A stretch of DNA of 64,000 nucleotides from Clostridiales bacterium (GCA_017513085.1 JAFWDK010000015.1:1-64000); one strand, 5' to 3'; numbered from the stretch's first letter, positions 9,161-19,306 are shown. Translations and numbers: made by a program. Notes: generated from the letters alone by a model not told the origin.

Positions 9161-11770
9161 TTACTTCTGACGCTTCTTCATATATTCCTCGAATTCCGTC
9201 GTCATCGGGTGATAATACACACCATCAAAGAACGTGTAAATACGATCGTCTTCGCCGAATACATTGTTGTACGTCAATATATTATAGTCCTTCAAAATAC
9301 TCGCCTTCTCGAGCCACATAGCCTCATCCAGCGTATTGAAACGGTTTCCTTCGTTATCAATGATGCCCATCTTGGAAAGCAACGGAAAACTCTCATATGC
9401 TTCCGCAATCAGAAGATTATACTCCGGAAGCTCAAGTCCGGCCGTCTGCATAAGCAGCGTGGAAAGATAGTTCAGGCTGATCGTCTCGACCTCACATTCC
9501 GGAATGTCATAGTTCGCCCAGATGAAGAAATCCGTCGTATAAAGTTTCTGCATCTCCTTGCCGTTCAGGTCCTCCGAATTTCTTCCCAGAAGCTTCTCGT
9601 AAAAACCATTGATCATGCTGGGCAAGTGATCACCGAAGAAGCAGATCACGACCGGCTCGTCAACTTTCTTGAAGTACTCGATCAGATACTCCACCGCCAC
9701 ATCCGACTGTCTGGCCAGGGACAGATACTGCTCGGTCTCCGGGAACATATCCGGATACTCCAGAAGCCGGACATCCTGGTTAAAGTCCGGATCCGTGCTC
9801 TTGTATGAACCATGGTTCTGCATCGTCACATTGAACATGAACATCGGATTTCCCGGCGTTCTCTGCTCAAAAAGCTCGATCAGCTTCTGATAGGAGCTCT
9901 TGTCGGAAATATAAGTACGGAGATACTCGGTATCCTCGCCGAAATCGTCTATGGAATAGAAATGATCGAAAGCCATTTTTTCATATACTTCCGGCCGGTT
10001 CCATCCGCTCGCCAGGTACGGGTGCACCGCCAACGTCTGGTATCCCAGAGTCTTGAGATAACGCGGAAGAGATCCGGTCTCATTCGTGATGTACTGCTGG
10101 TACGGAATACTTCCTGTCGGGAAGAATGCCATAGAGTTTCCGGTCAGGAATTCAAACTCGGAGTTAGCCGTACCGCCACCATAAGTCGAAACACCCAGAT
10201 CACCATGCAGCACGTTCTTTCCGGCAAACATGGAATCCATGTACGGATGCATCGGAAGATTCGTCTCAAAAGAACCGACCGAAGACAGATCCGTATATGA
10301 CTCGTTCATAATGCAGATAATGTGCGGCTTCTCACCAGGCTTGAGTTCCCTTTCGCCGTTCTCCGCATTCAGAGCTTTTTCCTCCTCATACCGCTCAACG
10401 ACTTCGTTCGGAAGCATGGTATATTCCTCACTGTGCACAATGTGATCCGCAATCCTCTGCAGCGACTCGTCTCCGTAATCTTCCGGGATCTGCACGGAAA
10501 TTTCCTGTGCATTCATGGTCAGCGCGATAAGCATACCATTGTTGGTATAGTTGGACGGCTGGTTCCAGGCATTATTGACCACGCCCATCCTGTTCATGAT
10601 ACTGAACGCCGTGACCTGATACTTCTTCATGTTGAAAAGCGACGATACGAAGATCACAAGAAGTCCTAATCCAAAAGCACCCAGTGAGACGCGTGTCCTC
10701 TTCAAAACGATACGGTACTGGCATTTCAGTGTAATAATGATCGAAAGTATAAACAGAAGGAACGCTATGATCAGGATCGGCGACAGTTCGATCTTGTAGC
10801 TTCCTGAAACATTCATGGCAGTCTGAAGCGTAACGACATCGAGGATCTGGATCGGCTCACCTCGCCACAAGAGTTTGAAGTAGTTGAACACCGCAAGGAC
10901 CATAAGGATCGTATTGACCGCGATGGTCGTGATATGGAAGCGGTTGAAAGATACAAACAGCAAAACATAGAGCAAAAGGTAGAATACATAGTTGATCAGA
11001 TAGACCGGCCAGGTCTTTCTCAAAACCGTATTGTTGTTCAAGAGCTCCACGATAACAAACATCAGGATCGGCATCAGGAGCATGACGATAAGAGTAAGTT
11101 TCTCGTTATCCTTCTCGGAAAGATGGATATTGATCAGCGCCGTAAATGAGCACAGAAGCAGGAGAAAGATACTGATGATCATGCCCGGATAATCCATCTC
11201 GGAGTAGCAGATCTGCGCATTACTCTGAAGGTGCACGGTCTCACTGCATCCCGGATATACTACACTCCGCAAAGCATCTTTCACATTTGCCGAAAGCCAC
11301 ACGGTCGGAACTTCCTCACCGACTGTCCCGAAGACCTGTAGCGTGATCCTATATTCCTGTTCGGTATCCAGATCAAGATCGATAGCAAAACGCAGATATT
11401 CGTTTTCTTTCATCTCCTTGATCTGGACACGATGCTCTTTAATCACCACATTTCCCTGATTGATAAGCTGGAACTGAAGATATCCCTGCGGCGCCAGAAC
11501 GTTACCGGGCTCCGTGTTGGTCGAGAAACGTATCTCCACAAAATCAACATGACTTTTCTCCGGCGTAAACGGCTGGATAAAAGGCGTCTCGCCGTTCAAG
11601 ACACCGATCGAACGCGAATTCTTCTCCACATACGACACGGTCTTGCGTGAATCGAAGATCGATGTGTCGAGTACCACGGTAAAAAGCAGCGCAAGCGTAA
11701 TGACCGCCACGATCACCCAGCGCCACTTGTTTCTGGTAAAACATATCGTTTTTTTCTTAAACTTGATCAA
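9161..11770 (-). CDS. LTA-synthase-like phosphoglycerol transferase (sulfatase family) with an extra ectodomain
   Basis: Probably transfers glycerol phosphate from phosphatidylglycerol to a cell-envelope glycan or glycolipid at the outer membrane face. The alkaline-phosphatase/sulfatase domain (about 480-869) carries metal and nucleophile motifs IMNESYTDL and YGGGTANSEFEFLTG, with T534 as expected nucleophile, and FFGDHLPSM. The membrane part has one helix near 18-37, then about 155 extracellular residues (beta-rich in appearance), then about six helices between 196 and 380. LtaS itself lacks that extra ectodomain. The start is TTG; no in-frame ATG or GTG exists before an upstream stop. First gene of a chain with the helicase and cellulase. 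Confidence 0.85.
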   Translation of the reverse strand: MIKFKKKTICFTRNKWRWVIVAVITLALLFTVVLDTSIFDSRKTVSYVEKNSRSIGVLNGETPFIQPFTPEKSHVDFVEIRFSTNTEPGNVLAPQGYLQFQLINQGNVVIKEHRVQIKEMKENEYLRFAIDLDLDTEQEYRITLQVFGTVGEEVPTVWLSANVKDALRSVVYPGCSETVHLQSNAQICYSEMDYPGMIISIFLLLLCSFTALINIHLSEKDNEKLTLIVMLLMPILMFVIVELLNNNTVLRKTWPVYLINYVFYLLLYVLLFVSFNRFHITTIAVNTILMVLAVFNYFKLLWRGEPIQILDVVTLQTAMNVSGSYKIELSPILIIAFLLFILSIIITLKCQYRIVLKRTRVSLGAFGLGLLVIFVSSLFNMKKYQVTAFSIMNRMGVVNNAWNQPSNYTNNGMLIALTMNAQEISVQIPEDYGDESLQRIADHIVHSEEYTMLPNEVVERYEEEKALNAENGERELKPGEKPHIICIMNESYTDLSSVGSFETNLPMHPYMDSMFAGKNVLHGDLGVSTYGGGTANSEFEFLTGNSMAFFPTGSIPYQQYITNETGSLPRYLKTLGYQTLAVHPYLASGWNRPEVYEKMAFDHFYSIDDFGEDTEYLRTYISDKSSYQKLIELFEQRTPGNPMFMFNVTMQNHGSYKSTDPDFNQDVRLLEYPDMFPETEQYLSLARQSDVAVEYLIEYFKKVDEPVVICFFGDHLPSMINGFYEKLLGRNSEDLNGKEMQKLYTTDFFIWANYDIPECEVETISLNYLSTLLMQTAGLELPEYNLLIAEAYESFPLLSKMGIIDNEGNRFNTLDEAMWLEKASILKDYNILTYNNVFGEDDRIYTFFDGVYYHPMTTEFEEYMKKRQK

Positions 11771-11823
11771 AGTAAGTATCTCACTCCAATTTCGTTTACG
11801 TTTCTCATTCCTTTTCCTTGTAC

Positions 11824-11877
11824 GGCGTGCTTAGTCATACCCGCACCCTTGCGGAACACCAAATCGCATAGCACGCC
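11824..11877. repeat. Nested inverted repeat upstream of the LtaS-like gene
   Basis: GGCGTGCT (11824-11831) pairs with AGCACGCC (11870-11877), and within the loop CCGC (11841-11844) pairs with GCGG (11851-11854). It lies about 55-105 bp before the LtaS-like start codon. It could be a leader RNA structure or an operator; there is no T-run to make it a terminator. Confidence 0.5.
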
Positions 11878-11969
11878 ATAATGTCAATTATAAAACGTTT
11901 TGTCGTTCTTTCAATCTTCTTTAGGTTGTAACATTGCACAGTTTTCCGCAAAACGAGTTTTTTCAGGGC

Positions 11970-11999
11970 AAAAAAACAGGCTGCTCATCACAGTCTGTT
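11970..11999 (-). terminator. Rho-independent terminator of deoB-deoC-cdd
   Basis: On the minus strand AACAGACTG pairs with CAGCCTGTT (one wobble) and runs into a seven-T tract, about 36 bp after the cdd stop. Confidence 0.75.
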
Positions 12000-12034
12000 C
12001 GTGCTTGGATCCCGCTTGTATTCCGCGATCCTTC

Positions 12035-12442
12035 TTATTTTTCAAATACAAAAGCACTCGGCAGAAGTTCCGAAAGCAGATGGATCTCCGGTCTGCCGTC
12101 CTTTTCGACCACCACTTCAAATCCGGAAAGATTCACGTGTTCACTGAGCACCTGACGGCAAACGCCGCATGGAAAACAAGGATTCGTGGGTTCTTCACCG
12201 TTTTCCGCCCCCACGATGGCAATCGCGGTAAACCCGGTAACTCCCTCACTCAGTGCTTTGGCAAGTGCCACACGCTCTGCGCAAAGGCTGGGCGAAAACA
12301 CGGCAGACTCCAGATTGCAGCCCCGGAAGATCTTCCCGTCTTCCGCAAGCAGAGCTGCGCCGACAGAAAAGTGGGAAAAAGGAGAATACGAATACTTTCT
12401 TGCCTCTCTCGCCTCATCTAAAAGTCTCTTATAATCCGTCAT
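12035..12442 (-). CDS. cdd: Cytidine deaminase
   Basis: Deaminates cytidine and deoxycytidine to uridine and deoxyuridine in pyrimidine salvage. It is a 135-residue tetrameric-type enzyme. Zinc ligands and the catalytic Glu are visible in LCAERVALAKAL (Cys, Ala-Glu) and PCGVCRQVL (two Cys); the substrate-side motif SHFSVGAALL is near the N-terminus. The frame is open further upstream, but GGAGG seven bases before the ATG at 12442 decides the start. Last gene of deoB-deoC-cdd, a nucleoside catabolic operon. Confidence 0.95.
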   Translation of the reverse strand: MTDYKRLLDEAREARKYSYSPFSHFSVGAALLAEDGKIFRGCNLESAVFSPSLCAERVALAKALSEGVTGFTAIAIVGAENGEEPTNPCFPCGVCRQVLSEHVNLSGFEVVVEKDGRPEIHLLSELLPSAFVFEK

Positions 12443-12497
12443 ACCGATTCCTCCTTTTCGACTCTCAGGTATCCGGAACACAGGATCCTCTATGCTC

Positions 12498-13145
12498 CTA
12501 CTTCACCAGACGGCTGGTTCCCAGACGGTCAGCTCCGGCTTCGATCATGGCCTTCGCATCGGCAAAATCCTTGATTCCTCCTGCCGCCTTGACCTTTACC
12601 TCCGGCGCAGAGTATTCACGAAGAAGCTTCACATCTTCCACCGTAGCGCCGCCGGTCGAAAAGCCGGTCGAAGTCTTGATAAAATCAGCATGTGCTTTGC
12701 TGACAAGCTCACACATTTTGATCTTTTCTTCACGCGTCAGCTGACATGTTTCGATGATCACTTTCAGTATCACACCCTCACAAGCCTCGCGCATCGCCTG
12801 AAGTTCCAGGTAGACCTGATCAAAATTCCCGTTCTTCACATCACACAGATTTACGACCATATCGATTTCCGAAGCACCAAGACGAATCGCTTCTTTTGCC
12901 TCAAAAACTTTGGTCGCGGTCGACGAATACCCGTTCGGGAAACCGATCACCGTGCAGACCGGAAGACGGCCGTCCAGAAACTGTGCCGCTTCCCGAACAT
13001 AGCACGGCGGAATGCAGACACTTGCCGTCCCGGCCTGGACCGCAGCTTCACAGAGGGACCGGATCTCCTCCCATGTCGACGTGATACGAAGCAACGTATG
13101 GTCCACTTTACTTACGATCTTCTTCTCTTCATCCGTATAGTTCAT
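12498..13145 (-). CDS. deoC: Deoxyribose-phosphate aldolase
   Basis: Cleaves 2-deoxyribose-5-phosphate to acetaldehyde and glyceraldehyde-3-phosphate. It has TIM-barrel aldolase signatures: VDHTLLR, VCIPPCYV, VIGFPNGYSSTATKVFEAK, EIDMVVNL, LKVIIETC, the Schiff-base Lys in DFIKTSTGF, and VKAAGGIKDFADA. A GTG in frame at 13169 overlaps the deoB stop, but AGAGG seven bases before the ATG at 13145 makes the latter the better start. The product is about 215 residues, normal for the family. It receives deoxyribose-5-phosphate from DeoB encoded directly upstream. Confidence 0.96.
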   Translation of the reverse strand: MNYTDEEKKIVSKVDHTLLRITSTWEEIRSLCEAAVQAGTASVCIPPCYVREAAQFLDGRLPVCTVIGFPNGYSSTATKVFEAKEAIRLGASEIDMVVNLCDVKNGNFDQVYLELQAMREACEGVILKVIIETCQLTREEKIKMCELVSKAHADFIKTSTGFSTGGATVEDVKLLREYSAPEVKVKAAGGIKDFADAKAMIEAGADRLGTSRLVK

Positions 13146-13165
13146 ATGCATACCTCTTTTCAAAT

Positions 13166-14344
13166 TCACACTTTCCGCATTTCTTTCCAGAAAGACTCAC
13201 CATCCAGATCATGCGTATTGATACCGAAATAATCGCCGATCGTCTTGGCAATATCCGCCATTGTCTTCCGCACACCCAGATCCGTTCCCGGTCTGACCCG
13301 TTCACCATAAGCAAGGAACGGCACATTCTCGCGCGAATGATCGGTCGACGGTGTCGAAGGATCGCATCCATGGTCCGCCGTGATCATGAGAATATCGTCC
13401 TTTTGCATACACGAAAGGATTTCCGGAAGACGGTCGTCAAAATAGGTCAGTGCCTCCGCATAGCCATGCACATCGTTTCTATGTCCATATAGCATGTCGA
13501 AATCCACCAGATTCACGAAGATCAATCCATCCTTCTGACTCTCCATCGCGCCCAGCGTCTGCTCGATACCGTCCATGTTTCCGCTTGTACGGACTGAATT
13601 TCCCACACCTTTTCCGGCAAAGATATCGTAGATCTTTCCAACACCAAAAACCGGGATACCCGCCTTGGTCAGAAGGTCCAGCACCGTCTCTCTCGGCGGC
13701 TGAAGTGAAAAATCATGCCGGTTCGACGTTCTCTCATAGTTCGGCCATTCGCCGACAAAAGGTCTTGCGATGACTCGTCCGACCCCATGCTCGCCGACCA
13801 GTATCTCTCTTGCGATCTCGCAGTACTTATAGAGCTCTTCTACAGGAACCACATCTTCATGCGCTGCAATCTGGAACACACTATCCGCCGAAGTATACAC
13901 GATCAGATCTCCGGTCTCGACATGCTTTTGCCCGAACTCCTTGATCACTTCCGTGCCGGAATATGGCTTGTTGCAAAGCGTGCCACGGCCGGTCCGCTTC
14001 TCGAATTCCTTAATGATTTCATCAGGAAACCCATCCGGATATGTCGGCATCGGTTTCGGCGAAATGATTCCGGCGATCTCCCAATGGCCGATCGTGGTAT
14101 CCTTTCCCTGCGACGCCTCCTCGATCCGCGCCCATGCGCCAAGCCCCGCGCCCGTCGGTTTGTCATACGGAAGTGCATCCTTGATGCATCCCATACCGAT
14201 CATTTTCATATTTGTTATGGAAAAAGCACTGTCCCTGGAGCAGGCCGCGAGCGTGTGAGACCCTTCATCTCCAAAAGCTGCCGCATCCTTCGCTCCGCCG
14301 ATCCCGCAACTGTCCAGCACTATCAGAATGACTCGTTTTCCCAT
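13166..14344 (-). CDS. deoB: Phosphopentomutase
   Basis: Interconverts ribose-1-/deoxyribose-1-phosphate and the 5-phosphates, linking nucleoside phosphorolysis to central metabolism. It is a metal-dependent alkaline-phosphatase-fold enzyme of 392 residues. Motifs: MGKRVILIVLDSCGIGGAKD with the metal-binding Asp, DTTIGHWEIAGI carrying the phosphorylated Thr region, YTSADSVFQIAAHE, and MITADHGCDPSTPSTDHSRE with the second metal site. AAGGAG six bases before ATG 14344 fixes the start, 25 codons inside the open frame. First gene of deoB-deoC-cdd; a TATAAT lies about 40 bp upstream but its -35 is poor. Confidence 0.96.
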   Translation of the reverse strand: MGKRVILIVLDSCGIGGAKDAAAFGDEGSHTLAACSRDSAFSITNMKMIGMGCIKDALPYDKPTGAGLGAWARIEEASQGKDTTIGHWEIAGIISPKPMPTYPDGFPDEIIKEFEKRTGRGTLCNKPYSGTEVIKEFGQKHVETGDLIVYTSADSVFQIAAHEDVVPVEELYKYCEIAREILVGEHGVGRVIARPFVGEWPNYERTSNRHDFSLQPPRETVLDLLTKAGIPVFGVGKIYDIFAGKGVGNSVRTSGNMDGIEQTLGAMESQKDGLIFVNLVDFDMLYGHRNDVHGYAEALTYFDDRLPEILSCMQKDDILMITADHGCDPSTPSTDHSRENVPFLAYGERVRPGTDLGVRKTMADIAKTIGDYFGINTHDLDGESFWKEMRKV

Positions 14345-14440
14345 GTGATGCTCCTTTGCCTCATTTATCTTGGTTCTTATTATATCGTATTTCTCATTTC
14401 TTCTACGTCCGCTCGTCACAATTTGTTTACAAAATGCGGC

Positions 14441-14469
14441 TTTACATCACCTATGGACGATGCTATATT
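14441..14469 (+). promoter_or_regulatory. Promoter of the giant membrane-protein gene
   Basis: TTTACA (14441-14446), 17-nt spacer, TATATT (14464-14469), about 55 bp before the ATG at 14524. The 180-bp gap from deoB holds this promoter and the divergent deoB leader. Confidence 0.6.
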
Positions 14470-14523
14470 GAAGAAAAGGTTTGATAGTCAAAGTATTTCG
14501 TAAAAATGGTCTTGGAGGCACCT

Positions 14524-17500
14524 ATGGACGAATTCTTGATATTCTTATTGATCATATATGTGCTCTCACCGATCCCGCTTCTGGTGTTGTTCCTTGTTCG
14601 CCATCACGCCGCCCGGAAAGCCTCCGGATCCCTTCGCGAGATGACGAAAGAATGTGAGAACCTCCGCGCCGAAAACGAAAAACACCTTCACATAGAAGAA
14701 GAATACCGCCAATACGTCTGCCAGCTTCAAAATCAGCTGCGCGCCAAAGACCCCGAAGCCAGGATAGGAGTTCTGCTCCCGAATGAACAAGCCGATCCTG
14801 CACCGGTACAACAGGTCAACGAACCAAAGGGCGTTTCTTTCCCGACTCCGCTCCCCGTCCCGGGCTCTGTCTCAGCACAATCGCCCCTGCCGGCTCCGGC
14901 ACATGTTAAACCGCTCTCTCCGTCTGGTCTTCTGTCGGTAACGACCATCCCTTCCAATAACTCCCTTCCTGAAGGATCTACACCGCTTCCTTCCGCCGTA
15001 AATACCCGGACAGCGCCACAAGCGCTGCCTGGACCGTCTTCAGAGCATAACCATACACCTTGGATCCTGACAACAGGCGTTCTGCTTTTGCTCCTGGCAT
15101 CCGTCGGCTTCATCTCCGCCACATGGAGTATGCTCACTATCGGCGTCCGTGCCCTCTTCCTTCTTTCCTTCAGCGCGATCTTCCTGGGTGCGGGAATCTT
15201 TGCCCGTGTCAAACTTAAACTGCAAAACACCAGCATCGCCTTCTACTCGATCGGCAGCGCTGCTCTCCCCATCACGATCCTCGGGTCCGCCGGATTCGGC
15301 TTATTGGGAGAATATCTGACAATGGAAATCCCGATGATCTATAACACTTTCCTGCTCGCCTTTACGAGCCTTCTACTACTGCTCCTGTTCGGCGCCGTTT
15401 TCTTCCGAAGCCGCGTCTTTGCCGCATGGACTCTGGCCTGCGCCAGCTTCTTGATCTTCACACTCGCCCTGAAGATCGACACTCCCTATCAGATCGAAGT
15501 TCTTCTGGTAGAACTCTTCGCTTCCGCCGCAATACTTCTGGTCCCACTAGTCCGGAAGATCCCCGAAAGTTCTCCGTTCTTTTGCTTTGCGAAAGTCTTT
15601 GAGGTCTATTCGATCGTAAATATCTATGTTATGTGTGTCATCGCACTCTTACTTTCCGACTACTGCATCTGGTCCGGCATCCTTCTTCTGCTGTTCGCCG
15701 GTGTTTTTCTCGTCACCTCAGTCCTTTCCAAAAAGACCGGCCTGATGAGTCTTCCTTCCGCCGTCCTGATCATGGTCGGTACTGCACAGATCTTCCGGCC
15801 GGATAACCGTCTTTCCGAAATCATCTGGCTTCTTACCATCGGACTTTGCTTCCTGGCTCTATCCTATGTCAAACCACTACGTCAGGTCCTTCGCCGTGTA
15901 TTTTTCGGGCTCGGTCTTTCCGCGATGCTCTTCTCCACTTTCCCGATCTTTGAGTATATTACGACAAGCCACGGATTCCGGTATATTCCTATGACTTTGA
16001 TACTTTCCGGAACCATGGTATTCCTTTCAATACAGAAGAAGCGCCCGATCCTGTTTGCCGGTGCTTTGATTCCCGGTTTCCTTCTGATCTGGAATACGAT
16101 CGTACAGATACTGTCTATGCAGTCCGAAAAACCCGTTTACATCTCTGTAACCAACACCTCTTTCGTTTTAGCCGGTATGATCGTCAGCGGCGTGATGTAC
16201 TTCCTGTTCTCGTTTATCCCTCATCACAGGTTTTTCACGACCACAGGAAACATCCTCCTCTTCCACATCTTTTTCGCTTTTTCTCTCTGGCTCAGCAATT
16301 GTCTGAACAGCAGGAATTATAACTCATTTACCACGCATTTTATTATCATTCTGGCATTCGTTATACTTTGCCTGATCCACGCCTACCGAAAAGACGACCT
16401 GAACTACAGAAATAAAAACCAGACCGGAACACCACGAAGCATCACCGCAATGCGTTGCTACTATGCTTCCGTATGGCCGCTGATCTTCTGCTATGCATGT
16501 CTCATATACATCTTCAGCATCGATGACGATACTTATGCGTACCTATTACCGCTTATGATACTCATCGGCTTTATCTACATGGTGATCTATGTTTTCCGCT
16601 GCGGAACCGCAGGCATCCTGGCCATCGCGCACGACTATGACGATCCTGAAAAAGGAACTCGCCTTCAGACCCCTGCGCGTAATGTCGCGTTCTTTGTCAG
16701 CATAGGCTTCTCTTTGATATTCATGTATTTCTATTGCAGCATCCGGTATGACCATCTGGCCGATTCACTTTCCGGACCGACATTCGTTCTCCAGCATCTG
16801 ATCCCCTTCCTGATTCCTGTCATGCTCTTTCTCATTGCTTTCCGTAAGGAGAGGATCTCCCGCATGACCAAGACAGACTCCTCGTCTTCGGTCGCCATTT
16901 TCCGTCTTCGTTTGCTGGGTCTGATCAGTGCCTCGCTCATCCTTCCTTACGCCTTAACGATCATTCCGGAATATATTTACCGTAAAGTGAGTAACGATCT
17001 CTACCCGACATCCCGAATGCCGGCATTCTTGTACTCCGCCCCATTCCTGTATGCCGTGATCATTCTTGCCGCCTCGGTATACTTTCTTACACTTTATATC
17101 CGTTCCACACGGAATACGCTGTCTTCTGACGCATCTTCGGATATTCCGAACAACAGTCTGCCACTCTTTGACAGAGTATTCTGCAAGAAGCTCTCCACCT
17201 GGCAAACAACCTGGTTTGTATGGACGTTGTCTTTCCTTCCGGTCACATTCATCTGCCGTTTCCTCGATTCATCCATACGCAATAATCTGCTCTTTTCGAT
17301 CATCTTCGGTTTGAGCCTTCTCATTCACAGTTATATCTTTGAAAAAACGTATTCCGGCTTAAGCATCGTCTGTGCCTGCATGCTGACGATCCACTATCTG
17401 GGAACGATCTCCCGTCTCTTCGGGGAAGATCCGTTCACAGCATGGCAGATGGTACTGCTGTTCCAGCTTATTACCGTTCTGTTCTGTATCCTCACTGCCA

Positions 17501-18267
17501 ACAAAAAAAGGAAAGACCCCGAAGGATCTTCCCTGGCTAAGATCATTTTCTTCTGGGATGCCTTGGCCGCACAGATCGTAACATTCCTTGCCGTGCCGAT
17601 CCTAACAGAATCCGCCAGCTCTCATCTCCATAACCTGGCAGGCGCCGTTACCTCCGTAACACATGCGCACATATTGGATGACATTGCCAAAACTATCCCG
17701 TATTCGATAGCGGACTCACGTCTCATCGTCTTCGCTCTCCCCGGATTCCTGCTTCTTGAGATCATGTATCTTGTAAACAGCCGGAATACCCAAAGCAGAA
17801 GACGCGCCATCGCTTTTCTTCTTATCACACTGTCATGCATCGTCTGGATGCCGATCCTGAAACTCCCGTCTCTATCCACGGTTTTCGAGCAGGCATACCT
17901 CCTCCCGCTGACCGTATTCATGGCACTTCTTCCGTGGCTCCTTCCTGAGCAAAAGCACTCTTCCCTTTCGCTCCTGAATCTTATCTACAGTTGTATAGCC
18001 ATGGGGCTTCTTGCCATCATCGCGCTTGTAGGTAACGATCTTTTCAGCCTGATCTCTTTCGGTATCATAAGCGTGATCATCCTGTTGTATGGCTATTTCC
18101 GGGAGAAAAAACCATACCTGATCGTCGGTACTGTCTGTACACTGGGTATGCTCGCCTACATCGCCAACCGCGTCTGGGGCAATATGGCTTGGTGGATCTA
18201 CCTCTTCGTCACCGGTGGTGTTCTGATCACCATAGCGGTTCGAAGCGAGATCAGGAAACGTTCCTGA
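14524..18267 (+). CDS. Very large polytopic membrane protein of unknown function
   Basis: About 1247 residues. One N-terminal helix (FLIFLLIIYVLSPIPLLVLF) is followed by a basic and coiled-coil stretch (KECENLRAENEKHLHIEEEY, roughly residues 35-75) and a Pro/Ser-rich linker (about 85-165). From residue 170 to the end there is an almost unbroken series of roughly 25-30 hydrophobic helices, ending in a basic RSEIRKRS tail. The start is set by GGAGG five bases before ATG 14524. It resembles the large SCO7613-C-terminal/DUF2157-type membrane proteins; I assign no function. Flanked by the deo operon and by kdgK on the opposite strand, so it is monocistronic. Confidence 0.85.
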   Translation: MDEFLIFLLIIYVLSPIPLLVLFLVRHHAARKASGSLREMTKECENLRAENEKHLHIEEEYRQYVCQLQNQLRAKDPEARIGVLLPNEQADPAPVQQVNEPKGVSFPTPLPVPGSVSAQSPLPAPAHVKPLSPSGLLSVTTIPSNNSLPEGSTPLPSAVNTRTAPQALPGPSSEHNHTPWILTTGVLLLLLASVGFISATWSMLTIGVRALFLLSFSAIFLGAGIFARVKLKLQNTSIAFYSIGSAALPITILGSAGFGLLGEYLTMEIPMIYNTFLLAFTSLLLLLLFGAVFFRSRVFAAWTLACASFLIFTLALKIDTPYQIEVLLVELFASAAILLVPLVRKIPESSPFFCFAKVFEVYSIVNIYVMCVIALLLSDYCIWSGILLLLFAGVFLVTSVLSKKTGLMSLPSAVLIMVGTAQIFRPDNRLSEIIWLLTIGLCFLALSYVKPLRQVLRRVFFGLGLSAMLFSTFPIFEYITTSHGFRYIPMTLILSGTMVFLSIQKKRPILFAGALIPGFLLIWNTIVQILSMQSEKPVYISVTNTSFVLAGMIVSGVMYFLFSFIPHHRFFTTTGNILLFHIFFAFSLWLSNCLNSRNYNSFTTHFIIILAFVILCLIHAYRKDDLNYRNKNQTGTPRSITAMRCYYASVWPLIFCYACLIYIFSIDDDTYAYLLPLMILIGFIYMVIYVFRCGTAGILAIAHDYDDPEKGTRLQTPARNVAFFVSIGFSLIFMYFYCSIRYDHLADSLSGPTFVLQHLIPFLIPVMLFLIAFRKERISRMTKTDSSSSVAIFRLRLLGLISASLILPYALTIIPEYIYRKVSNDLYPTSRMPAFLYSAPFLYAVIILAASVYFLTLYIRSTRNTLSSDASSDIPNNSLPLFDRVFCKKLSTWQTTWFVWTLSFLPVTFICRFLDSSIRNNLLFSIIFGLSLLIHSYIFEKTYSGLSIVCACMLTIHYLGTISRLFGEDPFTAWQMVLLFQLITVLFCILTANKKRKDPEGSSLAKIIFFWDALAAQIVTFLAVPILTESASSHLHNLAGAVTSVTHAHILDDIAKTIPYSIADSRLIVFALPGFLLLEIMYLVNSRNTQSRRRAIAFLLITLSCIVWMPILKLPSLSTVFEQAYLLPLTVFMALLPWLLPEQKHSSLSLLNLIYSCIAMGLLAIIALVGNDLFSLISFGIISVIILLYGYFREKKPYLIVGTVCTLGMLAYIANRVWGNMAWWIYLFVTGGVLITIAVRSEIRKRS

Positions 18268-18277
18268 CGACTGTGTC

Positions 18278-19306
18278 TTATCTCTGCACGCGGCCTGATG
18301 CGTCTCCGTTCATGAGTGTCTCCACTTCTTTGACCGAAACGCGGTTAAAGTCTCCAGGGATCGAATGCTTCAGGCAGCTTGCCGCCACTGCAAACTCCAG
18401 TGCCTGAGCTTCGGAATCATATGTGCGAAGTCCGTAGATCAGTCCTGCGCCAAAAGAATCGCCGCCGCCGACACGATCTACAATGTCGCAGATCTCGTAT
18501 TTTCTGCTTACGTAGAATCCTTCACTTCCACGGATGCATGCCGCCCAACCATTGTGGTCGGCGCTATGGCTCTCACGAAGAGTGATCGCCACCTTGCTGA
18601 CATTCGGATATGCAGCCATAAGATTCTCAGTCAGTTTCTCATACTTTGAAGTATCCAGAACACCGGTCTCAACTGAAACATCCAGCTTCAGGCCCAGTGA
18701 TTTCTGGCAGTCTTCCTCATTGGCGATGACCACATCCGTATACTTCGTGATCTCACTCATGACTTCTTTTGCCTCGACGCCATACTTCCAAAGGTTCTTT
18801 CTGAAATTAAGGTCACAGGAAACCGTGATGCCTCTCTTCTTCGCTTCTTTCACTGCTTCGATCGAAAGATCTGCAGCACTCTTGCTGATTGCAGGCGTAA
18901 TGCCTGTGATATGAAGCCAGTCCACATCCTTAAGACTGCTTTCCCAATCAATGTCGCCGATCTTGGCCTCGGCCATAGTAGAACCGGCCCGGTCATAGAT
19001 CACTTTGCTGGGTCTCTGGTTGGCGCCGGTCTCAAGGAAATAGATGCCCAAACGTCCCGGAGCACGTAGGATCTTCTCTGTTCCTACTCCGAAGCGTCGC
19101 AGCTCTGCCAGGCACTCGTCTCCGATCGAATTCTCCGGAAGCACGGTCAGATACTCGACCGGCATTTTATAGTTAGCCAGAGAAACCGCCACATTCGCTT
19201 CGCCGCCGCCAAATGTTGCTTCAAATTCCGGACTCTGGAAGAATCTCTCGTTCCCCTTCGTCTTCAGTCTCAACATGATTTCACCAAAAGTCAGTACTTT
19301 CTTCAT
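18278..19306 (-). CDS. kdgK: 2-dehydro-3-deoxygluconate (KDG) kinase, PfkB family
   Basis: Phosphorylates KDG to KDPG in uronate catabolism. It is a 342-residue ribokinase-fold protein: [14 protein letters not shown] at the start, [14 protein letters not shown] (sugar-binding Gly-Gly), [27 protein letters not shown] and the catalytic-base loop [15 protein letters not shown]. The product goes to the aldolase encoded immediately upstream (kdgA, 34 bp gap). Transcribed away from uxaC; the shared spacer carries a partial copy of the uronate operator. Confidence 0.93.
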   Translation of the reverse strand: MKKVLTFGEIMLRLKTKGNERFFQSPEFEATFGGGEANVAVSLANYKMPVEYLTVLPENSIGDECLAELRRFGVGTEKILRAPGRLGIYFLETGANQRPSKVIYDRAGSTMAEAKIGDIDWESSLKDVDWLHITGITPAISKSAADLSIEAVKEAKKRGITVSCDLNFRKNLWKYGVEAKEVMSEITKYTDVVIANEEDCQKSLGLKLDVSVETGVLDTSKYEKLTENLMAAYPNVSKVAITLRESHSADHNGWAACIRGSEGFYVSRKYEICDIVDRVGGGDSFGAGLIYGLRTYDSEAQALEFAVAASCLKHSIPGDFNRVSVKEVETLMNGDASGRVQR

